A stretch of 64,000 nt of DNA from Vreelandella nigrificans (GTDB taxonomy: Bacteria; Pseudomonadota; Gammaproteobacteria; Pseudomonadales; Halomonadaceae). Position 1 is the first letter of the stretch; each line of letters starts with the position of its first letter. The position numbers were made by a program, and so were the translations under genes. Positions 17,415 through 28,458 of this stretch are shown piece after piece. The notes beneath the pieces were generated by a model. That model ran no database searches. It saw nothing but the letters and a program-made list of their open reading frames with translations, and was not told the origin of the DNA. The DNA lies in NCBI RefSeq assembly GCF_002374315.1, contig NZ_NWUX01000009.1, positions 62,001-126,000 on the forward strand, written 5' to 3'.

Positions 17415-18797
17415 TTAACACTCAATGGCATTAACGGCTAATCCGCCTTTGGATGTTTCTTTATACTTATCCAACATATCTCTGCCTGTATCGCGCATGG
17501 TCCGAATTACCTTATCTAACGATATGAAGTGAGTACCATCGCCACGCAAGGCCATTTGAGCGGCATTAATCGCCTTTACCGTTGCAATGGCATTGCGCTC
17601 AATACAAGGAACCTGAACCAACCCACCAACAGGGTCACAAGTTAATCCTAAATTGTGCTCCAAGCCGATTTCGGCCGCATGCTCGACTTGTTCGGGCGTT
17701 CCCCCCATCACATCAGCCAAGCCAGCAGCTGCCATGGCACAAGCTGAGCCAACCTCTCCCTGGCAGCCTACTTCGGCTCCGGAGATCGAGGCATTTTTCT
17801 TGCAAAGAATGCCAATGGCGCCTGCCGCCAATAAAAAATCCACCACGCTTTTCTCACTGGCATTGGGCTGAAACTTCATATAATAGTGTAAGACGGCTGG
17901 AATAATGCCCGCCGCACCGTTGGTGGGCGCCGTTACCATGCGCCCCCCTGCAGCATTCTCTTCGTTAACGGCGAGGGCAAAAATATTCACCCACTCCATC
18001 GCTGAGAACGTTGAGGCTATCAGGCAATCGTTCTGCTCTGCCGCTTGAAGACGCTGGTGAAGCAGCTTAGCCCTGCGCTTAACTTTTAACCCGCCCGGCA
18101 GTATCCCTTCGTGGGTTAATCCATTGTCGATGCATTCACACATCACTTGCCAGATACGCCACAGTTCGTTTCTGACCTCTTCCTCCGTCCGCCATACTTT
18201 CTCATTTTCCAGCATCAGCCGGCTGACACTTAGCTGCTCTTTTTTACATAGCGCCAAGAGTTCGTCTGCCGTATCGAAGTTGTAAGGAATGGTAACGCCA
18301 CCCAAATCGTCTAGCGGCATATCCACCTGGGCTTGTTCAACCACGAAGCCGCCACCCACCGAGTAATAGGTATTTTCATACACCAATTCGCTCTGGTGCG
18401 TAAAAGCCGCCAGCTTCATGGCATTAGGGTGGTGAGGCAAGCTCTCTTCATGGAAATACAGGTCACTCTCCCAAACAAACTTCACTGCTTTTTGTCGGCC
18501 AAGCTGTAGTGATTGGCTCTCTTTAAGCGCCTGAATGGATGGCTCAATAATCGAGGGGTCTATTGTGCTAGGGCGTTCGCCCATCAATCCCATAATAATC
18601 GCGTTATCGGTGGCATGTCCGATACCCGTGGCGGATAACGAGCCATAAAGATGGACTTCAAGATGCCCTACCTCATCGAGCAGGCTGTTTTCGCGCAGGG
18701 TTGTTACGTACTTAAAAGCTGCCTGCATGGGCCCGACGGTATGGGAACTGGAGGGGCCTACTCCAATCTTAAAAAGGTCGAAAACACTGATAGGCAT
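17415..18797 (-). CDS. sdaA: L-serine ammonia-lyase, single-chain iron-sulfur type
   Basis: The protein has 460 residues, the usual length of SdaA/SdaB. An N-terminal beta domain ([25 protein letters not shown]) is joined to the alpha domain with the [4Fe-4S] cysteines in [30 protein letters not shown] and [16 protein letters not shown]. It deaminates serine to pyruvate in the cytosol. It lies upstream of the glyA-sox-purU operon on the same strand side, and it would drain the serine that GlyA makes from betaine-derived glycine. AGAGG before the ATG supports the start. The 287-bp gap upstream is very AT-rich and probably holds the promoter. Confidence 0.93.
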   Translation of the reverse strand: MPISVFDLFKIGVGPSSSHTVGPMQAAFKYVTTLRENSLLDEVGHLEVHLYGSLSATGIGHATDNAIIMGLMGERPSTIDPSIIEPSIQALKESQSLQLGRQKAVKFVWESDLYFHEESLPHHPNAMKLAAFTHQSELVYENTYYSVGGGFVVEQAQVDMPLDDLGGVTIPYNFDTADELLALCKKEQLSVSRLMLENEKVWRTEEEVRNELWRIWQVMCECIDNGLTHEGILPGGLKVKRRAKLLHQRLQAAEQNDCLIASTFSAMEWVNIFALAVNEENAAGGRMVTAPTNGAAGIIPAVLHYYMKFQPNASEKSVVDFLLAAGAIGILCKKNASISGAEVGCQGEVGSACAMAAAGLADVMGGTPEQVEHAAEIGLEHNLGLTCDPVGGLVQVPCIERNAIATVKAINAAQMALRGDGTHFISLDKVIRTMRDTGRDMLDKYKETSKGGLAVNAIEC

Positions 18798-19084
18798 TGG
18801 AGCACCTCTTGACGTATAAACAGGGGAAAATCAGGCGGCGCCTGAAAAGTTTAATAAGTTATTGATATGATAATAAATGAAACTTAACTATCTTCTATTT
18901 ATGTTATTTTTATACTTATCAAATAACACTTTTAAGTAATACTTATCACGATTACGCATAACAAAGGGCTACTTAGTGCACTGGAAAAAGCTTAGCAGCA
19001 ACAGCAACCCAATTATAAAAGCGCGCTCTAACTGTTTACGTTTACCAACAACAGCATTATGTAGAAAGCGTTAGTTCTTAAAAA

Positions 19085-19951
19085 CTAGTTACCAAAAACC
19101 ACCGTGCGCCCTGAATAAAAAAACACGCGCCGTTCTAAGTGATAGCTAATCGCTCTGGCCAGGGTTAGACACTCAATATCACGTCCCTTGGCAACCAGAT
19201 CCTCGGGATAATGGGTGTGATCCACAGGCTCGACCCCTTGGGCAATTATCGGCCCTTCATCAAGGTCATTATTAATATAGTGCGCCGTTGCACCAACCAG
19301 TTTGACCCCCTTTTCGTAGGCCTGATGATAAGGCTTGGCGCCCTTAAAGCCGGGTAGTAGCGAGTGATGAATATTGATCGCCCGTCCAGCTAATAGCTCA
19401 CACATGGAAGGTGAAAGCACTTGCATATACCTTGCCAGCACCACCAGTTCAGCATCGGTATCCGCGATGATTTCGCGTACCTGGGCCTCCTGCTGCAGTT
19501 TCGTCTCGGGTGTGATCGGCAGATAGTGGTAGGGCAAATCATGCCATGCGGCCAATGGCTCCAGATCAGGATGATTGGAAATCACCGCTTTGATATCCAG
19601 AGGAAGCTGCCCTGTCCGATAACGGTAGAGCAGATCATTCAAGCAGTGATCGGCCTTGGAGACCATAATCACGGTGCCGGTGCGTTTGCCAGGGGCCGTC
19701 AATTCGAACTGCATATCGAATTCGCTTGCCCGCGCTGAAAAATCGGTGTGAAAGCGCTCTTCATGAAACTCATCTCGCTCTGGGCGAAACTCGGCGCGAA
19801 TAAAAAAGCGCCCGCCAAGCCGGTCATCGAAAGAGTTGAGTTCAGTGATGTAACACTGCTGCTCTTTTAAAAAGCGTGTGACGACATCCACCGTCCCCAA
19901 ACGACTTGGGCACTGGGCGGCAAGAATCCAGGTATCACTCATTCGGCTCAT
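19085..19951 (-). CDS. purU: formyltetrahydrofolate deformylase
   Basis: The protein has 288 residues. An N-terminal ACT domain (about 5-85, DTWILAAQCPSRLGTVDVVTRFL) precedes a formyl-transferase-like domain. The catalytic set is Asn, His and Asp in NIHHSLLPGFKGAKPYHQA and THYPEDLV. It hydrolyses 10-formyl-THF to formate and THF. Last gene of the glyA-soxBDAG-purU run. It returns THF to the sarcosine oxidase and feeds formate to the dehydrogenase at 29.9-34.5 kb. An ATG at 19942 is an alternative start. Confidence 0.93.
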   Translation of the reverse strand: MSRMSDTWILAAQCPSRLGTVDVVTRFLKEQQCYITELNSFDDRLGGRFFIRAEFRPERDEFHEERFHTDFSARASEFDMQFELTAPGKRTGTVIMVSKADHCLNDLLYRYRTGQLPLDIKAVISNHPDLEPLAAWHDLPYHYLPITPETKLQQEAQVREIIADTDAELVVLARYMQVLSPSMCELLAGRAINIHHSLLPGFKGAKPYHQAYEKGVKLVGATAHYINNDLDEGPIIAQGVEPVDHTHYPEDLVAKGRDIECLTLARAISYHLERRVFFYSGRTVVFGN

Positions 19952-20013
19952 AGTGCATGTATCTCTATTAGCGGCAGATGATAGCGGCCGGAACGCTGTT
20001 CCGGCCTGCCTGC

Positions 20014-20649
20014 TTATGGTTGTACGTTGACGTCATACTCTGCTGCTGCATCCAGTAGCCAGCGGTAGCAGTAGTCGGCAAAACTGCGCCGTACCACTAA
20101 CTCCCAGCGCTCTTCACTAGGGCGACGAAGGATAGTAGTCGCCTTAGCGAAGACAGTAGTGACGCCCTTCCCCACCGGGAAATTGCTAGGATGAACATCG
20201 TAGACCACCGTTTTCATCAACAGCTCTCGGGCCGCCTCACCGGAAAGCTCTAGCAATGTCTGGCCACCGCTGACATCACTAATCGCAAAATGGGCGTCCC
20301 CCAGACGCTCACGCAACTGCGTCTCTAATGGGAACTCCTCGCCACCGGGTACGATGACCAGCCACTCATCTGGGGAAAGCCACTGGATAGAACGTTCACC
20401 GCTGGCATCTTGCACCAACGCCTGGGGTTGGCCTGGTAAACTAATTCCCAGCACGTCGCGCACCGCCTCGTCGAGAACGATGGCGCCCCCCCGCAGGATC
20501 AGATGCCCAAGCATTGCCCTCTCGCGTAGCTGAAGTCGGCTTGAGCTGCCGGCCCGAGGAGCGCCGCTATGACGATAGCTATAAGCTAACGGGGACTCTA
20601 CCGGGATAGCGGTATCAGTACGGGTGTCGAAGGTGGCCGCGTTAGACAT
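20014..20649 (-). CDS. soxG: heterotetrameric sarcosine oxidase gamma subunit
   Basis: The protein has 211 residues from the ATG at 20649, which overlaps the end of soxA by 8 bases. The open frame continues upstream to 20760 inside soxA, but the product would lack homology there. SoxG carries a GcvT-like fold without catalytic residues and stabilises the alpha-beta complex; the recognised block is SIQWLSPDEWLVIVPGGEE followed by ISDVSGGQTLLELSG. It is cotranscribed with soxBDA. Confidence 0.9.
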   Translation of the reverse strand: MSNAATFDTRTDTAIPVESPLAYSYRHSGAPRAGSSSRLQLRERAMLGHLILRGGAIVLDEAVRDVLGISLPGQPQALVQDASGERSIQWLSPDEWLVIVPGGEEFPLETQLRERLGDAHFAISDVSGGQTLLELSGEAARELLMKTVVYDVHPSNFPVGKGVTTVFAKATTILRRPSEERWELVVRRSFADYCYRWLLDAAAEYDVNVQP

Positions 20650-23600
20650 TCTGGCGCTCTCCCTTGGGGTCATAGAAAACGGTGCTGACAATTTCGGCTT
20701 CAAAGGTCTGGCCGTCCGCCATCGGTAGGTAGACTGTTTCGCCCAACTTCTGGAGGCCACCCTTAACCACCGCTAGCGCAAACCCTGACTTCAGTGTCGG
20801 GCTGTAGTAGCTGGAAGTGACATGTCCGACCATCGGCATAGGGATCGCATGCTTAGGATCAAGCACGATCTGGGCTCCCTCTTCGAGTACCACCTTCGGG
20901 TCCTTCGGCCTGAGCCCCACCAACTGCTTGCGATTTTCGCGTTTGGTATCACTGCGCGTCAGGGCTCGCTTGCCAATCCATGAGAAGGGCTTGTCGTAGC
21001 CTACGCACCATTGCATACCCAGGTCTTCCGGAGTAACGGAGCCGTCGGTTTCCTGACCAACAATGATGAAACCCTTTTCAGCCCTCAGGACGTGCATGGT
21101 TTCGGTACCATAGGGCGTTAAGCCATACTTCTCACCATGCTTAAACAGAGTCTGCCAGACGTGCATGGCATAGTTGGCTTGCACGTTGATCTCGAAGGTC
21201 AGCTCACCAGTAAAGGAGATGCGGAAGACTCGGGCAGGCACCCCCGCCACTTTCCCGGACCGCCAATCCATAAACTTAAAGCTATCGCGGTCAAGATCAA
21301 TATCAGTGATCTCAGCGAGCAACTTGCGCGCTTCCGGACCAGTGATGGTCATGGTGGCCCAGTGGTCAGTCACTGAAGAGAAGTAGACATCCAGTTCCGG
21401 CCACTCGGTCTGATGCCATAACTCCAACCATTCCAGGATCGCTGCAGCGCCACCGGTGGTGGTGGTCATCAAAAAGTGGTTTTCAGCAAGACAGCTGGTC
21501 ACGCCGTCATCGGTGACCATACCGTCATCTTTGCACATCAGGCCGTAGCGGCACTTGCCGACTGCCAACTTCTCCCACTTGTTGGTGTAAATCCGCGCCA
21601 GGAATTCACGCGCATCTGGCCCTTGAATATCGATCTTGCCAAGCGTCGAGGCATCGAGGATACCGACCTTCTCGCGCACGGCCAGACACTCACGAGCCAC
21701 CGCCTCGTGCATCGTCTCGGTCGTGCCATTCACCTTCTGTGGATAGTACCAGGGGCGCTTCCACTGACCGACGTCCTCAAACTCAGCCCCGCGTTCTACG
21801 TGCCACTGATGAAGTGCGGTGTAGCGTTCAGGGTCGAACAAATCACGACAGTGGCGACCGACGATGGCACCGAAGGTGACCGGGGTATAGTTGGGACGGA
21901 ACACCGTAGTGCCCACTTCTGGGATGGATCGCCTCAGGCTGCGGGCTGCAATCGCCATACCGTTGATATTGCCCAGTTTTCCCTGATCCGTACCGAAGCC
22001 CATCGCGGTGTAGCGCTTGATATGCTCAATGGACTCGAAGCCTTCCCGGGTCGCCAGCTCGATACCCGCCGCAGTAACGTCGTTCTGCAAATCGACGAAC
22101 TGCTTGGGGCCGCGCAGCGTTGGCTTCTCGTGAGGCACCTGGAAGAGAGCCACCGCTGGTCCCTGCTGGAGCCGTTCGACGCTAGGCAGATTGACTGCCT
22201 GAGCAGCATGCCCCGTGGCAGCTGCTGCTTTGATGCCCGCCTCAACACCTTCGGCGAGTACCTCACCCAACGCATAAGTACCATTAGCACCGCCACACGC
22301 CTGCACGCCCTTCACCAGCCCCGGCACAAAGCCGATAATATCGTCACGCCAAGTAGGCCGCGCGCCGGTGTGGGAAGCCAGGTGAATCACCGGACTGTAA
22401 CCTCCGGAGCTGGCGATGGTGTCGCAGGCCAGTTCCTGAACCGGGCCGCTCACTTTGAAAGCTTCAATATCGATCTTGGCGACTCGTGCTGCGGTGACCC
22501 GATTGCTGCCCTTCGCCTCGATAACGGCGCTGCCGGTAATAATCTTGATGCCCTGGGCGCGCGCGGCATCGACCCAATCGCCCGCCGGTGCCTCGCGGGC
22601 ATCCACGATAGCGACAACCTCGCAGCCAGACTCTTTCCAGTCCAGGGCAGCGCGGTAGCCATAGTCGTTGCTGGTGGAGAGTACCAGTTTACGGCCCGGT
22701 GCCACGCCGTAACGGCGAATGTAGGTCGATACAGCGCCAGCCAATAGGTTGCCCGGCACATCGTTACCCGCATACACCAATGGCCGCTCGTGAGCACCTG
22801 TGGCCAGAATCACCTGACCAGCACGTACCCGGTGCATGCGGGAGCGCACCGGGCGATGGCCATTGATCACAGAGGCCGTTTCACCCAAGTGCTCAGTACG
22901 CCGCTCATGCAGAGTCACAAAATTGTGATCGTGGTACCCGTTAACGGTAGTGCGTGGTAGCAGCGTGACATTCTCATGCTCGGCTAACTCCTCAAGCACT
23001 TGAGCAACCCACTGATCTGCCGACTTACCATCCAGAGTTTCGCGACTATCCAGCAGCGATCCGCCCACCTCCTCCTGCTCATCGGCAAGCATCACTCGTG
23101 CACCACTGCGAGCAGCAGCCAACGCCGCAGACAAGCCAGCCGCACCAGCGCCAACGACCAGCACATCGCAGTGCTGATTAAAGTGATCATAGCTATCCGG
23201 ATCAGCTTCCATGGGACTACGGCCCAGACCAGCCGCCTTACGAATATACTTTTCGTAGGTCAACCACATCGACGCTGGGGCCATAAAGGTCTTGTAGTAG
23301 AACCCCGGCGGCATAAACTGCCCCCCAAGCTTGCCGAACAGGCCCATCAGGTCACGTTGAACATTAGGCCAGCCATTGGTGCTTCGAGCAGTCAAGCCGT
23401 TAAACAGCGTCTGCTGAGTGGCGCGCACATTAGGCACCTGGGCCGCTTCACTGCTACCCAATTGAACAATGGCATTGGGTTCTTCAGCACCTGCGGCAAC
23501 GATGCCTCTGGGGCGCGAGTATTTAAAGCTGCGGTTAACGATATCAACACCGTTAGCCAATAGCGCTGAAGCCAGGGTATCCCCTGGATGCCCTTGGTAA

Positions 23601-23692
23601 TGTTGACCGTTAAAGGTAAAGCTCAGCGTGCGGGAGCGATCGATACGGCCGCCTGCGTTAAGGCGGAACACTTGTTGCTTGGACTGGCTCAT
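20642..23692 (-). CDS. soxA: heterotetrameric sarcosine oxidase alpha subunit
   Basis: The protein has 1016 residues, as expected. Order: an N-terminal Fer2-like domain of about 100 residues (FNGQHYQGHPGDTLASALLANG), a dinucleotide-binding domain with VLVVGAGAAGLSAALAAARSG near 180 and a second GG motif (VILATGAHERPLVYAGNDVPG), then a C-terminal aminomethyltransferase (GcvT-like) THF domain from about 610. With SoxB it oxidises sarcosine to glycine and H2O2 and transfers the methyl to THF as 5,10-methylene-THF. ATGA overlap with soxD. Confidence 0.95.
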   Translation of the reverse strand: MSQSKQQVFRLNAGGRIDRSRTLSFTFNGQHYQGHPGDTLASALLANGVDIVNRSFKYSRPRGIVAAGAEEPNAIVQLGSSEAAQVPNVRATQQTLFNGLTARSTNGWPNVQRDLMGLFGKLGGQFMPPGFYYKTFMAPASMWLTYEKYIRKAAGLGRSPMEADPDSYDHFNQHCDVLVVGAGAAGLSAALAAARSGARVMLADEQEEVGGSLLDSRETLDGKSADQWVAQVLEELAEHENVTLLPRTTVNGYHDHNFVTLHERRTEHLGETASVINGHRPVRSRMHRVRAGQVILATGAHERPLVYAGNDVPGNLLAGAVSTYIRRYGVAPGRKLVLSTSNDYGYRAALDWKESGCEVVAIVDAREAPAGDWVDAARAQGIKIITGSAVIEAKGSNRVTAARVAKIDIEAFKVSGPVQELACDTIASSGGYSPVIHLASHTGARPTWRDDIIGFVPGLVKGVQACGGANGTYALGEVLAEGVEAGIKAAAATGHAAQAVNLPSVERLQQGPAVALFQVPHEKPTLRGPKQFVDLQNDVTAAGIELATREGFESIEHIKRYTAMGFGTDQGKLGNINGMAIAARSLRRSIPEVGTTVFRPNYTPVTFGAIVGRHCRDLFDPERYTALHQWHVERGAEFEDVGQWKRPWYYPQKVNGTTETMHEAVARECLAVREKVGILDASTLGKIDIQGPDAREFLARIYTNKWEKLAVGKCRYGLMCKDDGMVTDDGVTSCLAENHFLMTTTTGGAAAILEWLELWHQTEWPELDVYFSSVTDHWATMTITGPEARKLLAEITDIDLDRDSFKFMDWRSGKVAGVPARVFRISFTGELTFEINVQANYAMHVWQTLFKHGEKYGLTPYGTETMHVLRAEKGFIIVGQETDGSVTPEDLGMQWCVGYDKPFSWIGKRALTRSDTKRENRKQLVGLRPKDPKVVLEEGAQIVLDPKHAIPMPMVGHVTSSYYSPTLKSGFALAVVKGGLQKLGETVYLPMADGQTFEAEIVSTVFYDPKGERQNV

Positions 23693-24030
23693 GCCCGCAC
23701 TCCTTCTTTTTGGCTTACCGCGGCGGCCTCACGAGACGGGCCCTGGCTGTCGGCGGTAATCGACGGCTGCTCGCCCATTTTGTAGGTCTCGAGAATTTCG
23801 TAGCTCACCGTGTGGCGCGTTACGTTGAAGAATTTGCGGCAACCCACAGCATGCACCCACATTTCGTGATGCACACCTCGGGGGTTGTCGCGGAAGAAGA
23901 GGTAGTCCCCCCACTCTTCGTCACTACACGCCTCGGGCTCCTTGGGTCGCTCGATATGCGCCTGGCCCTTGGGGTGGAATTCCTCTTCCTCACGGTGTTC
24001 GCCGCAGTAGGGGCAGTAAATATAGAACAT
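23689..24030 (-). CDS. soxD: heterotetrameric sarcosine oxidase delta subunit
   Basis: The protein has 113 residues, the small zinc-binding subunit. The zinc site begins with CPYCG at residues 6-10; a His and Cys follow in HAVGCRKFFNVTRHTVSYEI. It has the family segments FRDNPRGVHHEMWVH. GAGGAG lies seven bases before the ATG. It is somewhat longer than the usual ~95-100 residues because of a Ser/Ala/Glu-rich tail. Confidence 0.93.
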   Translation of the reverse strand: MFYIYCPYCGEHREEEEFHPKGQAHIERPKEPEACSDEEWGDYLFFRDNPRGVHHEMWVHAVGCRKFFNVTRHTVSYEILETYKMGEQPSITADSQGPSREAAAVSQKEGVRA

Positions 24031-24054
24031 GCGGATACTCCTCTCGTATGAACC

Positions 24055-25305
24055 CTAGTGGGCCACGCCGGCAGCGCCGTGCTCGTCAATCAGCGCACCG
24101 CTATGGAAGCGGAACATGGAGAACGGCTCAGCGATGGGGTGCATCTCACCCTTGGCCAGGCTGGCGGCGAACACATGCCCCGATCCTGGAGTAGCTTTGA
24201 AACCACCGGTACCCCAGCCGCAGTTGAAGTACAGACCCTTCACCGGCGTTTTAGAGATAATCGGACAGGCATCTGGACAGGTATCAACAATACCGCCCCA
24301 CTGACGGTTCATGCGCACCCGCGAGAAGATCGGGAACATTTCAACGATAGCCTGGAGAGTGTGCTCCACAGTGGGATAACTGCCGCGCTGACCATAGCCG
24401 TTATAGCCGTCAATACCCGCGCCGATGACCAAGTCGCCCTTATCTGATTGGCTGATATAGCCATGCACGTGATTGGACATCACTACAGTATCGAGGATTG
24501 GTTTGATTGGCTCAGAGACTAGGGCCTGGAGCGGATGGGACTCCAGCGGCAAATTAAAGCCACCCATCTTGGCCAGCACACTGGAATTACCCGCAGCCAC
24601 GCAACCCACCGTCTTGGCCTCAATGTCGCCACGGTTGGTATGGACACCATAGATCTGACCATCACGAATTTTGAAGCCAGTGACTTCGGTCTGCTGGAGA
24701 ATATCCACGCCGTGAGCATCGGCGCCGCGGGCATAGCCCCAGGCTACGGCATCGTGGCGTGCCACACCGGCACGCGGTTGCCAGGAGGCTCCCATCACCG
24801 GGTAGCGAGCGTTCTTGGAGCAGTCCATGATCGGTACAAGCTCCTGCACCCCTTTGGCGTCTAATACTTCTCCGTCAATGCCATTCAGCCGATTGGCATT
24901 AACTCGACGCTGGATATCACGCATATCCTGCAGGGTATGCCCTAAGTTGAGCACCCCTCGCTGGGAGAACATGACGTTGTAGTTAAGATCCTGGGAAAGC
25001 CCTTCCCATAGTTTCATGGCGTGTTCGTAAAGGGCAGCCGCTTCGTCCCATAAATAATTGGAACGCACGATGGTGGTATTACGGGCGGTATTACCACCGC
25101 CCAGCCAGCCTTTCTCAATCACCGCCACGTTCTTGACGCCGAACTCTTTGGCCAAGTAATAGGCCGTGGCCAAGCCGTGACCGCCACCACCGACGATGAT
25201 TACATCGTACTGCTTCTTGGGTGTGGGGTTGCGCCACTGGCGCTCCCAGTTCTCGTGGTGGCTCAGCGCGTGCTTGACCAGGCCGAAGCCGGAATAGCGT
25301 TGCAT
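24055..25305 (-). CDS. soxB: heterotetrameric sarcosine oxidase beta subunit
   Basis: The protein has 416 residues. A DAO-type FAD enzyme with the Rossmann motif [20 protein letters not shown] near residue 35 and the family motif [20 protein letters not shown]. The HisArg region is the likely covalent FMN site shared with SoxA. It demethylates sarcosine. AAGGAG before the ATG; 47 bases after glyA. Confidence 0.95.
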   Translation of the reverse strand: MQRYSGFGLVKHALSHHENWERQWRNPTPKKQYDVIIVGGGGHGLATAYYLAKEFGVKNVAVIEKGWLGGGNTARNTTIVRSNYLWDEAAALYEHAMKLWEGLSQDLNYNVMFSQRGVLNLGHTLQDMRDIQRRVNANRLNGIDGEVLDAKGVQELVPIMDCSKNARYPVMGASWQPRAGVARHDAVAWGYARGADAHGVDILQQTEVTGFKIRDGQIYGVHTNRGDIEAKTVGCVAAGNSSVLAKMGGFNLPLESHPLQALVSEPIKPILDTVVMSNHVHGYISQSDKGDLVIGAGIDGYNGYGQRGSYPTVEHTLQAIVEMFPIFSRVRMNRQWGGIVDTCPDACPIISKTPVKGLYFNCGWGTGGFKATPGSGHVFAASLAKGEMHPIAEPFSMFRFHSGALIDEHGAAGVAH

Positions 25306-25352
25306 AGTGGTCTCCTTAGTTCAGCCGCGCCGGGCCCTGCCGGCAAGCCGAT

Positions 25353-26666
25353 TCAAGCAATAGATACGGCGGTTTCAGCAACAGCTTCAGCATAAACAGG
25401 ATGCCGTGCACATATATCGGTCACCTTGGCCCGTACCTCAGCCTCGATGGCATCGGTATCACTACCTGCTGCCAAGGCATCTAGAATGTCGCAGATCCAT
25501 CCAGCCAGCTCGTTACACTCCTGGGCATCAAAGCCGCGAGTAGTTACCGCCGGGGTGCCGATACGCAACCCAGAGGTTACGAAGGGGCTTTGGGGATCGT
25601 TGGGTACCGTATTCTTATTAACCGTAATATGCGCACGACCCAAGGCAGCATCCGCATCTTTACCAGTCACGCCCTGCTGGATAAGCGACACAAGGAAGAG
25701 ATGGTCATCAGTTCCGCCAGATACCACATCATAGCCACGCTCGACGAACACCTTGGCCATAGACTGAGCATTATCAATCACTTGCTGCTGATAGCGCACA
25801 AAGTCCTGATTCATGGCTTCCTTAAATGCCACTGCCTTAGCGGCAATCACATGCATCAATGGGCCACCCTGCTGGCCTGGGAAGACCGCACCATTAAGCT
25901 TTCTGTAGAGATCTTCGTCGCCATGAGCGGAGAGAATCAGACCCCCGCGTGGGCCACGCAGCGTTTTGTGGGTCGTCGTGGTCACTACATGGGCGTAAGG
26001 CAGCGGGCTCGGATAAAGGCCAGCAGCCACCAGGCCTGCGACGTGTGCCATATCGACCATCAACCAAGCGCCTACCTCATCGGCGATGTCGCGAAAACGC
26101 CGCCAATCCACTACTCGAGAGTAGGCAGAGAAGCCAGCGATAATCATCTTAGGCTGGTGTTCACGAGCCAAACGCTCAACCTCTTCGTAGTCGATCTCAC
26201 CGGTTTCCGGCTTAAGGCCGTACTGTACAGCGTTGTAATGCTTGCCTGAGAAGTTAGGGGCGGCGCCATGGGTTAAGTGCCCACCGTGGGCCAAACTCAT
26301 ACCCAAAACTGTATCGCCTGGCTTAACCAGCGCCATAAATACAGCGGCATTGGCCTGGGCACCGGAATGCGGCTGCACATTGGCATAGTTGGCACTGAAA
26401 AGGCTGCAAGCCCGCTCAATGGCCAACGCTTCAACCTTGTCCACGAACTCACAACCGCCGTAGTAGCGACGGCCTGGATAGCCTTCTGCATACTTGTTGG
26501 TCAGTTGTGTGCCCTGCGCTTCCATAACAAGTTTACTGGTATAGTTTTCGGAGGCGATTAATTCAATATGTGCTTCTTGGCGAACTGTTTCTTCAGCAAT
26601 TGCTTCGGCAAGCAGACTGTCGTAATTGGCCAAACGGGCTTTGGGGGAAAAATTATTCTGAAGCAT
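25353..26666 (-). CDS. glyA: serine hydroxymethyltransferase
   Basis: The protein has 437 residues from the ATG at 26666, which has GAGGAGG six bases upstream; the ATG-like start at 26687 is within the same leader and is less likely. It is a PLP enzyme with the lysine in [15 protein letters not shown]. It joins glycine with the 5,10-methylene-THF released by sarcosine oxidase to give serine. First gene of the sarcosine operon, so this is probably a catabolic GlyA paralogue distinct from a housekeeping copy. The promoter should lie in the 220-bp gap before the terminator of gbcB. Confidence 0.94.
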   Translation of the reverse strand: MLQNNFSPKARLANYDSLLAEAIAEETVRQEAHIELIASENYTSKLVMEAQGTQLTNKYAEGYPGRRYYGGCEFVDKVEALAIERACSLFSANYANVQPHSGAQANAAVFMALVKPGDTVLGMSLAHGGHLTHGAAPNFSGKHYNAVQYGLKPETGEIDYEEVERLAREHQPKMIIAGFSAYSRVVDWRRFRDIADEVGAWLMVDMAHVAGLVAAGLYPSPLPYAHVVTTTTHKTLRGPRGGLILSAHGDEDLYRKLNGAVFPGQQGGPLMHVIAAKAVAFKEAMNQDFVRYQQQVIDNAQSMAKVFVERGYDVVSGGTDDHLFLVSLIQQGVTGKDADAALGRAHITVNKNTVPNDPQSPFVTSGLRIGTPAVTTRGFDAQECNELAGWICDILDALAAGSDTDAIEAEVRAKVTDICARHPVYAEAVAETAVSIA

Positions 26667-26886
26667 TACCGCCTCCTCATTAGTCACTTTATTATTAAGT
26701 GCCGGACATACTCTTTAATGCTGATGAACCCAGGTCGCTATCAACCAAAGACCCTATCAACGCGTTCTTACCGCGATACTATCGTTGGTTCCTGAGCCCA
26801 AGATGCTTACCGACGTCACCACTCGATGTATTTGCGACATTGGCATCAATTAGTCAGGCTGCGTAAATAGAGCTTCATTTATTACC
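26667..26886. promoter_or_regulatory. upstream region of the glyA-sox-purU operon
   Basis: A gene-free stretch that must contain the operon promoter. It holds TGCGACATTGGCATCA near 26833 on the plus strand. No confident sigma-70 pair or known binding site could be assigned by eye. Confidence 0.4.
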
Positions 26887-26933
26887 AATAAAAATAAAGC
26901 GCCCTAAACGGCAAAAACCATAAAGGGCGCTTT
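26887..26933 (-). terminator. rho-independent terminator after gbcB
   Basis: On the minus strand a 10-bp perfect stem (AAAGCGCCCT/AGGGCGCTTT) with an 18-base loop is followed by a T-rich run TTTATTTTTATT. It sits 57 bases past the gbcB stop at 26990. Confidence 0.85.
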
Positions 26934-26989
26934 ACTATCTGTATTAAAAATACTGTATTAAAAATCTGTATTAAAAGCGTCTGCCAGCG

Positions 26990-28096
26990 CTAGAAATCGA
27001 CGATGAGATCCCCTTTCGGACGACTACAACAAGACAGAATATAACCTTCCTCAACATCCTCATCGGTAATACCACCGTTATGTTCCATTTCAACCTCACC
27101 CGATTTGAGCTCAACTCGGCAAGTACCACAAATCCCCATACCACAGGCCTTGGGAATATGCAGACCAAGCTTCGCTGCTGCTGCATGAACAGTCTCGCCC
27201 GGCTGAATACGCACGCTTTTTCCTGAAGACTCGAACTCTACACTGTACAGGTCACTGCTATCGATATTTTCGGCGTCAACTTCTGCTTGCTCAGCCAGCT
27301 CAAGGGCCTCCTCCTGTACCTCCACTGGGGTCGCTCCGAATGACTCCTCGTGGTACCGGGTCATATCGAAACCATTATTCTTGAGCAGGTTCTTGACGGC
27401 ATTCATATAGGGCGTGGGACCACAGCAGAAGATCTCCCGATCCATGAAATCAGGGGCCATCAGATCCAGCATGGCCTGACTCAGGTAGCCGCGGAAGCCG
27501 GCCCAGGCCTCGCCCAGCTCATCGCTACGTTCACAGACAATATGCAGTTTGAACTCGGGGATTCGCGAGAAGATATGCTCCAACTCGCGGTGAAAGATGA
27601 TATCGCGGGGCGAGCGAGCACTGTGGATAAACTCCAGGTCGACCAGGGAGTTGGTGTCAAAGAACCAGCGCGCCATGGACATCAGCGGGGTGATACCGAC
27701 GCCGCCGGAGAGCATCAGCAATTTCTCCGCCGGGTAGTCAATAGCATTGAAGTTACCCACCGGGCCATGCACTGCTAGCTCATCGTTGATCCTGAGGTTG
27801 TCATGTAGCCAGTTAGAGACACGCCCCCCGGGCACCCGCTTGACAGTGATAGAAAAACTGTAGGGCACCGAAGGAGAACTGGAGATGGTGTAGGAGCGCA
27901 TCACCTGCTCGCCATCGATCTCCAGCTCAAGGGTCACGAACTGCCCTGGTTTGAAGAAGTACAGCACCGGCTGCTCGGCCATGAAGCAGAAAGTACGCAC
28001 GTCCCAGGTCTCCTGGATCACCTTGACACAGCGCACCAGATGGCGGCCATTGGTCCAGGTTTGGGTCGTGACCGGATTGAAGAAATTAGTTGTCAT
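26990..28096 (-). CDS. gbcB: glycine betaine monooxygenase reductase component
   Basis: The protein has 368 residues. FAD domain (about 15-120) with RSYTISSSP, NAD domain (about 120-235) with MLSGGVGITPLMSMARWF and FCCGPTPYMNAVK, then a plant-type [2Fe-2S] ferredoxin domain (about 280-368) with CGMGICGTCRVELKSG and a final Cys pair SCCSRP. It passes electrons from NAD(P)H to GbcA for oxidative demethylation of betaine to dimethylglycine. AGAGG before the ATG. Divergent from gbcA across a 362-bp region. Confidence 0.93.
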   Translation of the reverse strand: MTTNFFNPVTTQTWTNGRHLVRCVKVIQETWDVRTFCFMAEQPVLYFFKPGQFVTLELEIDGEQVMRSYTISSSPSVPYSFSITVKRVPGGRVSNWLHDNLRINDELAVHGPVGNFNAIDYPAEKLLMLSGGVGITPLMSMARWFFDTNSLVDLEFIHSARSPRDIIFHRELEHIFSRIPEFKLHIVCERSDELGEAWAGFRGYLSQAMLDLMAPDFMDREIFCCGPTPYMNAVKNLLKNNGFDMTRYHEESFGATPVEVQEEALELAEQAEVDAENIDSSDLYSVEFESSGKSVRIQPGETVHAAAAKLGLHIPKACGMGICGTCRVELKSGEVEMEHNGGITDEDVEEGYILSCCSRPKGDLIVDF

Positions 28097-28458
28097 TATC
28101 GCCTCTGCCTGACCAAGCCACCGTCTTATGCATCACCGGCCCGTATCTGTTACATGGCCAGCACCTTTGATGTGCATTTTGGGGACGCACCTCCTAGCCG
28201 ACTTACCTGACAGCGACGCACACTTACCTCGTGCCACTCTTTATCGTTTAGAAACCTTTGTTTTAGTCGCCACTACGCCATCTGATGTCGCGGGCAGATA
28301 ATTGATAGGGGTTAGCCTGCAACACAATCTGTCACTGACATCAGATCTCAGCTGAATAAAACGCCAGGTTACGCAACAGAACAACAAGATATGCAATCTT
28401 GACTAACGGCCGTATCGCAGCCCTTGAGGGGGAAGCGGTGGTTTATGAGGATACTGGT
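28097..28458. promoter_or_regulatory. divergent control region of gbcA and gbcB
   Basis: No gene is seen. In Pseudomonas these genes are activated by GbdR. A GbdR site is expected here, but none can be named by eye. The open frame of gbcA extends upstream to a TTG at 28399 without a ribosome site. Confidence 0.5.
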